DNA of 6,674 bases. Source: Flavobacteriales bacterium. Its GTDB lineage: Bacteria > Bacteroidota > Bacteroidia > Flavobacteriales > BACL11. The notes under the pieces were generated by a model. That model was not told the origin of the DNA and did no database searches. It saw nothing but the letters and a program-made list of their open reading frames with translations. A program made the translations under genes and the position numbers. Below, piece by piece: positions 1 through 5,575 of this stretch; position 1 is the stretch's first letter, and each line of letters starts with the position of its first letter. The stretch spans positions 1 to 6,674 of the forward strand of contig NZWA01000087.1 of NCBI GenBank assembly GCA_002697505.1, given 5' to 3'.

Positions 1-62
1 TTTAGATCACATCCAAAATAAAAAAAATGTTCATCATGATAGTTCTACCCAGTTATTAATTG

Positions 63-90
63 ATTATTATAAGCAATAATTTATTTTTTT
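63..90 (+). terminator. weak terminator-like AT hairpin plus T tract
   Basis: ATTATT (63-68) can pair with AATAAT (75-80) around a 6-nt loop, and a T-rich run (81-90) follows. The stem is all A-U and only six pairs long, so it would be a very weak intrinsic terminator for a gene lying left of the window. No coding region was recognised in bases 1-192. Confidence 0.18.
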
Positions 91-95
91 ATACT

Positions 96-129
96 AAATA
101 CATAAAATAAGTACCTATTTATGGTATTT
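96..129. promoter_or_regulatory. imperfect 34-bp palindrome, candidate Rrf2 operator
   Basis: A dyad centred between 112 and 113 pairs 13 of 17 positions. The arms are AAATACATAAAATA (96-109) and TATTTATGGTATTT (116-129). It lies 64 bp upstream of the Rrf2-family gene. Rrf2 proteins bind AT-rich dyads as dimers and commonly autoregulate, so this is a candidate operator. That role is inferred. Dyads arise easily in sequence this AT-rich, which limits confidence. Confidence 0.35.
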
Positions 130-134
130 TTAGT

Positions 135-150
135 TTGATTTATAAATCAA
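135..150. promoter_or_regulatory. perfect 16-bp palindrome upstream of the rrf2 gene
   Basis: TTGATTTATAAATCAA is an exact palindrome with its dyad axis between 142 and 143, ending 42 bp before the ATG. Its left half, TTGATT (135-140), could also be a -35 element, with AT-rich -10-like hexamers about 16-20 bp downstream. A protein bound here would then block transcription of rrf2-cysK. It is a second candidate operator, cleaner than the one at 96-129. Binding is inferred from position and symmetry only. Confidence 0.4.
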
Positions 151-192
151 TGTAAATTAATAATATAACTATTAATTGGGAAATTATTATAA

Positions 193-630
193 ATGAAATT
201 ATCAACTAAAGGTCGTTATGCTATCCGTATTATGCTTTGCATCGGTAGATTTCAGAATCTTGGATCTGTTTCCAAAAAGAAAATTGCTGAACAAGAGGGT
301 ATTTCTACTGATTATATTGAACAAATTGTAACGCCATTAAAAAATGCTGGATTAGTTGTTAGTACAAGAGGACTTCACGGTGGTTTCAAATTAACAAATT
401 CTGCATCAAAAATTTCTTTATATGATATTTTATCAGCTATAGAAGGAGATTTTAATAAGGTTGAAGTACTTGCTGAAGGAGTTAGTCGTGCCGATGATGG
501 TGTCATGAAAGATATTTGGAAGGGTGCGTTTAAAGAATTAGTTGATTATTTTTCGGGAATTAGTTTAAAAAATTGTATAGATAATTATGAAAAGCTTATG
601 AGTAAAGAGCCAATCATGTTTAATATTTAA
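193..630 (+). CDS. Rrf2-family transcriptional regulator (non-Fe-S, CymR-like)
   Basis: This is a 145-residue DNA-binding repressor, the usual Rrf2 length. The N-terminus MKLSTKGRYAIRIML is the family's typical first helix. A winged helix-turn-helix follows: recognition region about 28-55 (KKKIAEQEGIS...YIEQIV..L) and wing RGLHGGFKL at 59-67. Fe-S members such as IscR carry three clustered cysteines near residues 90-105. Here the only cysteines are C16 and C128, so Fe-S sensing is unlikely and a CymR/CysR-type role in sulfur or cysteine control is the better guess. cysK starts 10 bp downstream, and in Bacillus CymR uses CysK as a partner to sense O-acetylserine. The start is set by the conserved MKLSTKGRYA; only a weak, distant GGGA (178-181) precedes it. 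The family is certain, the effector is not. Confidence 0.9.
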   Translation: MKLSTKGRYAIRIMLCIGRFQNLGSVSKKKIAEQEGISTDYIEQIVTPLKNAGLVVSTRGLHGGFKLTNSASKISLYDILSAIEGDFNKVEVLAEGVSRADDGVMKDIWKGAFKELVDYFSGISLKNCIDNYEKLMSKEPIMFNI

Positions 631-634
631 GGAG
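629..634 (+). promoter_or_regulatory. strong Shine-Dalgarno of cysK overlapping the rrf2 stop
   Basis: AAGGAG lies 6 nt before the cysK ATG and shares its first two bases with the TAA stop (628-630) of the regulator. This implies one transcript, with possible translational coupling. It is the best ribosome binding site in the window and fixes the cysK start. Confidence 0.8.
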
Positions 635-640
635 AAAAAA

Positions 641-1561
641 ATGCCTATATATTCAGATATAACAAAAACAGTAGGACAGACACCTATTGTTATGTTGAAC
701 CGTATAACTGAAGGAATGCCTGGTAAGGTAGCTGTTAAGATGGAGTCAAGGAATCCTTTGTATAGTGTAAAAGATCGTATTGGTATAGCTATGATCGAAG
801 CTGCTGAAAAGCAAGGATTAATTAAGGAAGATACGAAAATTGTAGAGCCAACAAGTGGTAATACCGGAATAGCCTTAGCTTTTGCTGCAGCAGCTAAAGG
901 GTTAAATTTAATTCTAACCATGCCAGAAAGCATGAGTTTAGAGCGTAGAAGATTGTTAAAAGTTTTAGGAGCTGAGCTTGTATTAACACCAGCTGAAAAA
1001 GGAATGCCTGGAGCTATTGCAAAAGCTGGAGAATTAGTAGAAGAAGATGCTAATGCTATTATGCTTCAACAGTTTGAAAATCCTGCTAACCCTGAAATTC
1101 ATAAAGCTACAACAGCCGAAGAAATTTGGGAAGATACAGCTGGGGAAATAGATATTTTTGTTGCTGGTGTGGGAACCGGAGGTACAATTACTGGAGTAGC
1201 CTCTGCACTCAAACCTCGAAAAGAAAGCTTAAAAGCTGTAGCAGTAGAACCAATTTCATCTCCCGTCATATCTGGTGGTGCACCTGGACCCCATAAGATT
1301 CAAGGAATTGGTGCGGGGTTTATTCCTGGTAATTTAGATACTGAGCTTGTTGACGAGGTAATGCAAATTGATCACGAACAAGCTGGAGAGATGGCTCGTC
1401 AATTAGCTAGAGAGGAAGGAATCTTATGCGGTATTTCTGCTGGAGGTAATGTGTATGCTGCAGTTGAACAGGCAAAGAGACCTGAAAATGAAGGTAAATT
1501 AATTGTTACAATTGTATGTGATACAGGTGAAAGATACCTGTCTACTTGGTTGTTTGAGTAA
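641..1561 (+). CDS. cysK: Cysteine synthase A (O-acetylserine sulfhydrylase)
   Basis: A cytoplasmic PLP enzyme that makes L-cysteine from O-acetylserine and sulfide, the last step of sulfate assimilation. At 306 residues it matches the CysK family length. Visible signatures are the PLP Schiff-base lysine K44 in SVKDR, the substrate loop TSGNTG at 71-76, the PLP-phosphate loop GTGGT at 178-182, GISAGG at 264-269 with S266 expected at the pyridine nitrogen, and the C-terminal DTGERYLST. CysM would be less likely given these loops, but a CysM or cystathionine beta-synthase-like substrate range cannot be excluded by eye. It follows the Rrf2 regulator by 10 bp and has its own strong Shine-Dalgarno, so it is probably the second gene of an autoregulated operon. 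Its TAA stop abuts the stop of the convergent transporter gene, leaving no room for an intergenic terminator. Confidence 0.95.
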   Translation: MPIYSDITKTVGQTPIVMLNRITEGMPGKVAVKMESRNPLYSVKDRIGIAMIEAAEKQGLIKEDTKIVEPTSGNTGIALAFAAAAKGLNLILTMPESMSLERRRLLKVLGAELVLTPAEKGMPGAIAKAGELVEEDANAIMLQQFENPANPEIHKATTAEEIWEDTAGEIDIFVAGVGTGGTITGVASALKPRKESLKAVAVEPISSPVISGGAPGPHKIQGIGAGFIPGNLDTELVDEVMQIDHEQAGEMARQLAREEGILCGISAGGNVYAAVEQAKRPENEGKLIVTIVCDTGERYLSTWLFE

Positions 1562-2629
1562 TTAGAAAAATTTAAGAGGAATAAGAGGTAGTAATAAAGC
1601 TATAAGAATTGCCACCGCTGCACCAATTGTAGCTTTACCTAAATCACTTAATACAAGTCTTGTTACTTCTTTTTTATTTCTATGTCTTAAATTAATAGCA
1701 ATTCCTATTTCTCTTCCTGCTATGAGTCCAAGAAATACCCAAGTCGTGCTCATTGGCATATTTGCCGGCCAAGGAATATCCCATCCCATTGTCGAAAACC
1801 AAACTGGTATATAATCAAATTTGAAAAAAAGTAAGATTAATCCATATGAGAAATCGATAAGCGAAGCGGAACGAACATTAATAGTATTTGTTTTTGAGGT
1901 AACAATTTTTTGAATTTTTCCACCTTTAGTTTTTATTATATATCCTTGTAGTAATACCATAGAAGTCAGAGCTAAAAGCATATGAGTAAAAGATAATTGC
2001 CTTGGAAGATATACGAAAATATTGGCAAGGTCTTGTATTAACCACATTGACCACAAAAATCCTGTTGATAGCCATTGGAATATAGTCCAGTTAAAAGAAT
2101 TTTCATTTAATAAGGATTGTTTAAGAACTTTTCGTTCAATTTTAAATAGTATGAAATTAAAAAGTACTAACCCAATTATAAAAGCTAAGAGATATCCAAC
2201 AACTGATTTTTCCATCATCTTTAAAAATATTGCTGTTGCTGATATGTCACCACCTGTTTGATGAGCAAGTATTCCAGAAAATGATGTAAGAAGTAGGACA
2301 GTAGTACTGACTGGAATTCCACTTTTTGTTAAACAAACAAGAACAAGTGGTGGAATTATATAAATCCAACTAAAATTTACATTAACATCTAATGGATGAG
2401 GGATATTTTTATCTCCAGCAGCCAGTCTTCCAAATGCAGGATCGCATTCATTAATCGACCACCCATACATTATAGTAAAAAACATTATTCCAGAAATCCA
2501 AATCCACAACAGCCACCATGGACGTTTTGAATTTGAACTCAGAAAAGTCCCAAGAGTTTGAATAGAATCATTTGCAATAGCAGAAAAAGCTGCTAATCCA
2601 AAACCAATAATCATAAACAGTTCAAACAT
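1562..2629 (-). CDS. pit: PiT-like inorganic phosphate transporter (divergent)
   Basis: An inner-membrane protein of 355 residues with about nine or ten hydrophobic segments. It shows the PiT (PF01384-type) inverted-repeat layout: IANDSIQTLGT near residues 18-28 resembles the GANDVANAFGT motif, and GIPVSTT at 104-110 matches the family's PVSTT. Near 198-203, IQDLAN stands where the second copy of the ND motif belongs, and MPMSTT at 291-296 is the second STT motif. The function would be low-affinity Pi uptake coupled to H+ or Na+. The second repeat has lost the Asn of the usual ANDVAN, so substrate and coupling are uncertain. It is the third gene after phoB-phoR, 54-60 bp behind phoR, which supports a phosphate role. 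The ATG at 2629 is preferred (GAGTG just upstream); a GTG at 2635 would add two residues. A phosphate-related permease is likely, its mechanism less so. Confidence 0.78.
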   Translation of the reverse strand: MFELFMIIGFGLAAFSAIANDSIQTLGTFLSSNSKRPWWLLWIWISGIMFFTIMYGWSINECDPAFGRLAAGDKNIPHPLDVNVNFSWIYIIPPLVLVCLTKSGIPVSTTVLLLTSFSGILAHQTGGDISATAIFLKMMEKSVVGYLLAFIIGLVLFNFILFKIERKVLKQSLLNENSFNWTIFQWLSTGFLWSMWLIQDLANIFVYLPRQLSFTHMLLALTSMVLLQGYIIKTKGGKIQKIVTSKTNTINVRSASLIDFSYGLILLFFKFDYIPVWFSTMGWDIPWPANMPMSTTWVFLGLIAGREIGIAINLRHRNKKEVTRLVLSDLGKATIGAAVAILIALLLPLIPLKFF

Positions 2630-2689
2630 AAACACTCTATTTTAGATCAAGTTATCATAATATTTTTATTTGAATATTAAAAAAATAAA

Positions 2690-4465
2690 TTAAGTAGGTT
2701 CGAGAAAAGGAATAGTTATTTTAAAAGTAGTTCCAATCCCAACTTTACTATCAATATTTATTATTCCAGAATGTACCTGAACAATATGTTTTACAATTGA
2801 TAACCCTAAACCAGTACCTTTTTTATCTGTAATTCTTCCAGAGCTGCTTCTGTAAAACCTTTCAAATAATCTTGGTATATCATTTTTTTCAATACCAAAA
2901 CCATTATCTATTATAGATATTCTTAAATTATTTTTATATTTTTTTGCCTTTATATCGATGTTTACATAACTATCAGAATATTTAATAGAATTAGTAATTA
3001 AATTTACTAAAGCGTGCTCTATTAAGGATGAATTTATATTCCAATGTAATTCCTTATTACATTCTACATTAAGATTTACTTTTTTTTCATTTAAAAGAAG
3101 TTGAACGAGATTAATTGAATTATTTATTACATTAAGAATATTTTTATCTTTAACAAAAACCTTTACGTCTGTTTGTTCTAATCTTGATAACATTAGCAGA
3201 TCATCAATAATTGCATCTAGTCTACCCGATTGTTTTTTAATAATGTCTAGAAAATTTCGGGCATCTTGATTGTGGTTGAATTCCGACGATAAAAGTGCTT
3301 CTACAAATCCTTGAATAGCTGTAACTGGAGTTTTTAATTCATGAGATACATTAGCCACAAAATCTGTTTTTAATTTTTCAAGAAATCTTAAATGAGTAAT
3401 ATCTCTTAAGACTAATAAAGATCCAATAGATTGCTTATATGAATTTAAAAGTAATGTTCCGCTGAAAAGAATTACCTTTGAAGAATCTCCATTTTTAATT
3501 AAAATTTCATCAGCGATAGATTTTTTTTCATTCAAAAGACTAAAAATAATCATTTTTATTTTTTTGTTTTCTATTAATTTTTCATAATCTTTTTTTTGTG
3601 TTTTTTTACCTTCAATACCTAAAATGTTTCTAGCTTGAGGGTTCACAATGATAATTTTTCCATCATTATCAATTGCCATAACTCCATCATTCATACTTTC
3701 TAAAATAGTACTTTGCTCACTTTTTTGTTGATTAATTTTTTCTAGCATTTGGTTAAGAGAGTCTGAAAGTTGATTTAACTCCTCTGTATTTTGTTCAGGG
3801 ATTTTTTCCTCAAAATCACCTTCAGTAATTTTCTTTGCTGTATGAGTTATTATTCCTAATGGATTGGTAATTCTTCTTGTTGCAATAACGCATACATACA
3901 TTGAGGCTAGACTGATAATAATTGCAGCTATAAATACTCGCGTTGTCATCGGCCCGACTTCATTTTGAATGCCTGTAACTTCAATCGCCGCTCTTACTGC
4001 GCAAATAACTTGATTATTGTCATCAAATAACGGAATTGCTACATATTGATACTCTCTATTGGTTGTTGAACTTCTTCTTCTATCTTTACCGATCTTACCT
4101 TCAAGAGCATTAATAACTTCAATTCTATCGTTGTGAGGCTTCATTAAAGATGGAGTTGCATCGGTGTCTCCAATTGCTTGTCCATCAGGTAAGACAACCG
4201 TAAAGCGCGTTTTTGAAGCTCCCCCTAATTCAATGCAAAGCTTATCAACATTTTCGTTATTAATAATTCGATATTCATTAATAATAGTTGAATTTCGAAG
4301 ACTCTCACTTAATAATTTTGCCCTAGTAAGAATATCCTCTTCCACTTGCTTATAATAAAGATTGGACATGGAATTAAAAACGTAAATAGAAATAATGGCA
4401 ATGGATGCAATTGTAATTATCCAATAGGAGGGAAGTAAAAACCAAAAAAGACCTTTTTTTTTCAT
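2690..4465 (-). CDS. phoR: Phosphate-responsive sensor histidine kinase PhoR
   Basis: A membrane kinase of 591 residues expected to phosphorylate and dephosphorylate the adjacent PhoB. Order of parts: membrane segment about 7-30, extracytoplasmic Cache/PDC-like domain about 31-172 (TRFTVVLPDGQAIGDT, VAIPL), second membrane segment about 174-196, HAMP about 197-250, PAS-like domain about 253-355 (ILESMNDGVMAID), HisKA with phospho-accepting H375 in VSHELKTP, and HATPase with N box at 488-497, DNGFGI at 520-525, FERFYR at 534-539 and GTGLGL at 550-555. All catalytic motifs are intact. The large extracytoplasmic domain is unlike E. coli PhoR and more like PhoR of Gram-positives and PVC bacteria. 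It lies 26 bp after phoB with no visible Shine-Dalgarno. Nine A residues directly follow the start codon. The start is supported by the first membrane segment. Pairing with PhoB is clear; the phosphate signal is inferred from the neighbouring pit-like gene and Pho boxes. Confidence 0.9.
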   Translation of the reverse strand: MKKKGLFWFLLPSYWIITIASIAIISIYVFNSMSNLYYKQVEEDILTRAKLLSESLRNSTIINEYRIINNENVDKLCIELGGASKTRFTVVLPDGQAIGDTDATPSLMKPHNDRIEVINALEGKIGKDRRRSSTTNREYQYVAIPLFDDNNQVICAVRAAIEVTGIQNEVGPMTTRVFIAAIIISLASMYVCVIATRRITNPLGIITHTAKKITEGDFEEKIPEQNTEELNQLSDSLNQMLEKINQQKSEQSTILESMNDGVMAIDNDGKIIIVNPQARNILGIEGKKTQKKDYEKLIENKKIKMIIFSLLNEKKSIADEILIKNGDSSKVILFSGTLLLNSYKQSIGSLLVLRDITHLRFLEKLKTDFVANVSHELKTPVTAIQGFVEALLSSEFNHNQDARNFLDIIKKQSGRLDAIIDDLLMLSRLEQTDVKVFVKDKNILNVINNSINLVQLLLNEKKVNLNVECNKELHWNINSSLIEHALVNLITNSIKYSDSYVNIDIKAKKYKNNLRISIIDNGFGIEKNDIPRLFERFYRSSSGRITDKKGTGLGLSIVKHIVQVHSGIINIDSKVGIGTTFKITIPFLEPT

Positions 4466-4491
4466 AAAGTTAAAATAAAATTTGAAGTAAC

Positions 4492-5199
4492 TTATTCAGC
4501 ACCTTGTTCATCTTCTCTGAAGCGATAACCAATTCCTCGTACTGTTTCAATAAGCTCACCAGTTTTCCCTAATTTTTTCCTTAAACCAACAATTTGAACA
4601 TCAACAGATCTATCTGTAACAGGATAATCATTTCCATGAACTTCATCAACTATTTGATACCGAGTAAAAACTCTTCCGGGTTGCTGCATAAATAATTTTA
4701 GAACTTTAAATTCGGTAAAAGTTAGAATAGCTTTTTTTCCGTCAATTTTTACTTTATGTCTTATTAGATCAATTTCAATATTATGAATTGTTATTCTTTG
4801 GGATTCATCATTTGTTTCATTTTCAGTATTTCGTCTTAACAAAGCTTTAATTCTTGCAGTCAGTTCTCTTGGCCTGAATGGCTTTGATAAATAATCGTCT
4901 GCGCCTAATTCTAATCCGGCAACTATATCAGCCTCTTCGCTAAGAGCAGAGATTATAATAACTGGAATTTTACGAGTATTTTTTGACGATTTTAATTCTT
5001 TTAAAATTTCCAAGCCATCTATTCCTGGAAGCATGATATCTAATAGTATTAGATCGGGATTTATTTTATCAATAGTTTTAAGGGCCTCTTCTCCTGAATC
5101 ATTTATATCAACTGAATACCTTTTTCTTTCAAGATTAAATTTAATCAATTCTTGAATGTCGGGTTCATCTTCAATAATGAGAATGTGTTCCTTAACCAT
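4492..5199 (-). CDS. phoB: Phosphate regulon response regulator PhoB
   Basis: A 235-residue OmpR/PhoB-class transcription factor. Receiver domain 1-120: acidic pocket E10-D11, phospho-acceptor D54 in LLDIMLPG, S84 at the switch position, and K106 in SKPF. A linker of about 15 polar residues leads to the winged-helix DNA-binding domain (about 135-230), with recognition helix near 195-210 (TDRSVDVQIVGLRKKL) and the terminal hairpin VRGIGYRF. It heads a phoB-phoR-pit operon. It should bind 11-bp-spaced direct repeats, and such repeats occur upstream on its own strand and facing the divergent gene. The ATG at 5199 gives the family N-terminus (KEHILIIEDE) but has only a weak AGCAG before it. The OmpR/PhoB class is certain. 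The name PhoB rather than another OmpR-family regulator rests on the partner kinase, the pit-like gene and the box geometry. Confidence 0.9.
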   Translation of the reverse strand: MVKEHILIIEDEPDIQELIKFNLERKRYSVDINDSGEEALKTIDKINPDLILLDIMLPGIDGLEILKELKSSKNTRKIPVIIISALSEEADIVAGLELGADDYLSKPFRPRELTARIKALLRRNTENETNDESQRITIHNIEIDLIRHKVKIDGKKAILTFTEFKVLKLFMQQPGRVFTRYQIVDEVHGNDYPVTDRSVDVQIVGLRKKLGKTGELIETVRGIGYRFREDEQGAE

Positions 5200-5245
5200 T
5201 ACTGCTGAATATTAATTATTTCTAAAATCCGTTCAATAAGTAAAT

Positions 5246-5264
5246 TGTTAAGATTTAGTTATAG
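5246..5264 (-). promoter_or_regulatory. candidate Pho box facing phoB
   Basis: Read on the minus strand, CTATAACT (5264-5257) and TCTTAACA (5253-5246) form two 8-mers with TAAC cores exactly 11 bp apart. A degraded third unit (ACTTATT) comes at the next 11-bp step. This resembles the cyanobacterial SphR box (CTTAACCT repeated every 11 bp) and the Bacillus PhoP TTAACA repeats. It ends about 47 bp before the phoB ATG. A possible promoter follows: TTGAAC (5236-5231), 16-bp spacer, TAATAT (5214-5209), which would leave almost no 5' leader. PhoB autoregulation is the inferred role. Confidence 0.55.
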
Positions 5265-5327
5265 TATTATTCACACAGTATTTTAATTTTTTATTATTTT
5301 AAATAAAATCAAGCTTAATTTTTCATA

Positions 5328-5361
5328 CTTTAACTAATTGCTAACAATTTTCTAACTAATT
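5328..5361 (+). promoter_or_regulatory. candidate Pho box (three units) facing the beta-helix gene
   Basis: CTTTAACT (5328-5335), TGCTAACA (5339-5346) and TTCTAACT (5350-5357) have TAAC cores at 5331, 5342 and 5353, an exact 11-bp period with AT-rich 3-bp spacers. A lone CTAACA core at 5408 lies five further periods downstream. The spacing puts repeats on one DNA face, as tandem PhoB-class dimers need. The orientation points at the + strand gene starting at 5572. Binding by the PhoB encoded here is inferred. Confidence 0.6.
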
Positions 5362-5402
5362 CAAAATCATTCATTTACTGGATAAAATTATTATACTCAT
5401 AA

Positions 5403-5430
5403 TTTACTAACATATATTTATTTCTATATT
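5403..5430 (+). promoter_or_regulatory. possible promoter for the beta-helix gene
   Basis: TTTACT (5403-5408), a 16-bp spacer and TATATT (5425-5430, five of six matches to TATAAT) would start transcription near 5437, inside the left arm of the leader stem. A rival -10, TATACT (5392-5397), lies nearer the Pho box and would put the whole structured leader in the transcript. The sequence is so AT-rich that the choice cannot be made by eye. Confidence 0.3.
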
Positions 5431-5522
5431 CCCGATGCAAGACGAAAGTAATAATCTAAACAGTGGTAGCACTTTTTCAAGTGAGCGTCTTGCATCCATT
5501 GATTTTCAAATCATGTCGGGGG
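5429..5522 (+). promoter_or_regulatory. structured leader, three-way-junction-like RNA element
   Basis: Helices visible in the sequence: P1 CCCGA (5431-5435) with TCGGG (5516-5520), extendable by two U-G pairs; P2 GATGCAAGACG (5434-5444) with CGTCTTGCATC (5486-5496), a perfect 11-bp stem sharing two bases with P1; an inner hairpin CACTT (5470-5474) with AAGTG (5479-5483); and P3 TGATT (5500-5504) with AATCA (5509-5513). CACT (5470-5473) can pair instead with AGTG at 5462-5465, giving two exclusive folds. No T tract follows, so it is not a plain terminator. It ends about 50 nt before the start of the beta-helix gene. I do not recognise it as a known riboswitch class. Confidence 0.45.
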
Positions 5523-5575
5523 ACTGGTTTGATTTTATGAGATTAAATTATAAATTGGAGATTAAATCGAAATGA
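5435..5575 (+). CDS. possible 46-residue leader ORF overlapping the beta-helix gene
   Basis: An ATG at 5435 opens a 46-codon frame ending in TGA at 5573-5575, which overlaps the next gene's start as ATGA, the classic arrangement for translational coupling. The peptide is polar and serine/asparagine-rich at first (NNLNSGSTFSS), then aromatic and basic (GDWFDFMRLNYKLEIKSK). It has no signal peptide or membrane segment, and I recognise no family. No Shine-Dalgarno precedes the ATG, and that ATG lies inside the perfect stem at 5434-5496. An internal ATG at 5513 would give 20 residues. The open frame may be chance, since stretches of this length are not rare, or a leader peptide tied to the RNA structure. 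Confidence 0.28.
   Translation: MQDESNNLNSGSTFSSERLASIDFQIMSGDWFDFMRLNYKLEIKSK
5539..5567 (+). repeat. 10-bp direct repeat around the Shine-Dalgarno
   Basis: GAGATTAAAT occurs at 5539-5548 and again at 5558-5567. The second copy includes part of the ribosome binding site TTGGAG (5555-5560), which sits 11 nt before the ATG at 5572. It may be a chance duplication, or it may offer alternative ribosome loading or a protein binding site. Confidence 0.4.

Noticed and set aside
1..192. Riboswitch or T-box upstream of the cysteine operon
   Set aside because: No T-box sequence, SAM-riboswitch core or strong terminator hairpin is visible; the leader is AT-rich with DNA palindromes only.
565..933. 122-codon open frame on the minus strand
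   Set aside because: It lies within cysK on the opposite strand and has no family features; cysK is unambiguous.
2022..2261. 79-codon plus-strand open frame inside the transporter gene
   Set aside because: Antisense to a continuous membrane protein with recognisable PiT motifs; no ribosome site or homology-like pattern.
2636..2689. Possible Pho box or terminator between phoR and the pit-like gene
   Set aside because: On the minus strand there is one GATAACTT and a poor CTAAAA about 10 bp on, not an 11-bp TAAC pair, and only weak AT hairpins. Not enough to call either.
4164..4355. 63-codon plus-strand open frame inside phoR
   Set aside because: Antisense to the extracytoplasmic domain of an intact kinase; shadow frame.
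5434..5496. Inverted repeat read as an intrinsic terminator or as insertion-element ends
   Set aside because: No T tract follows on either strand. The 41-nt interior holds no transposase, and there is no flanking target duplication, so a leader RNA structure fits better.
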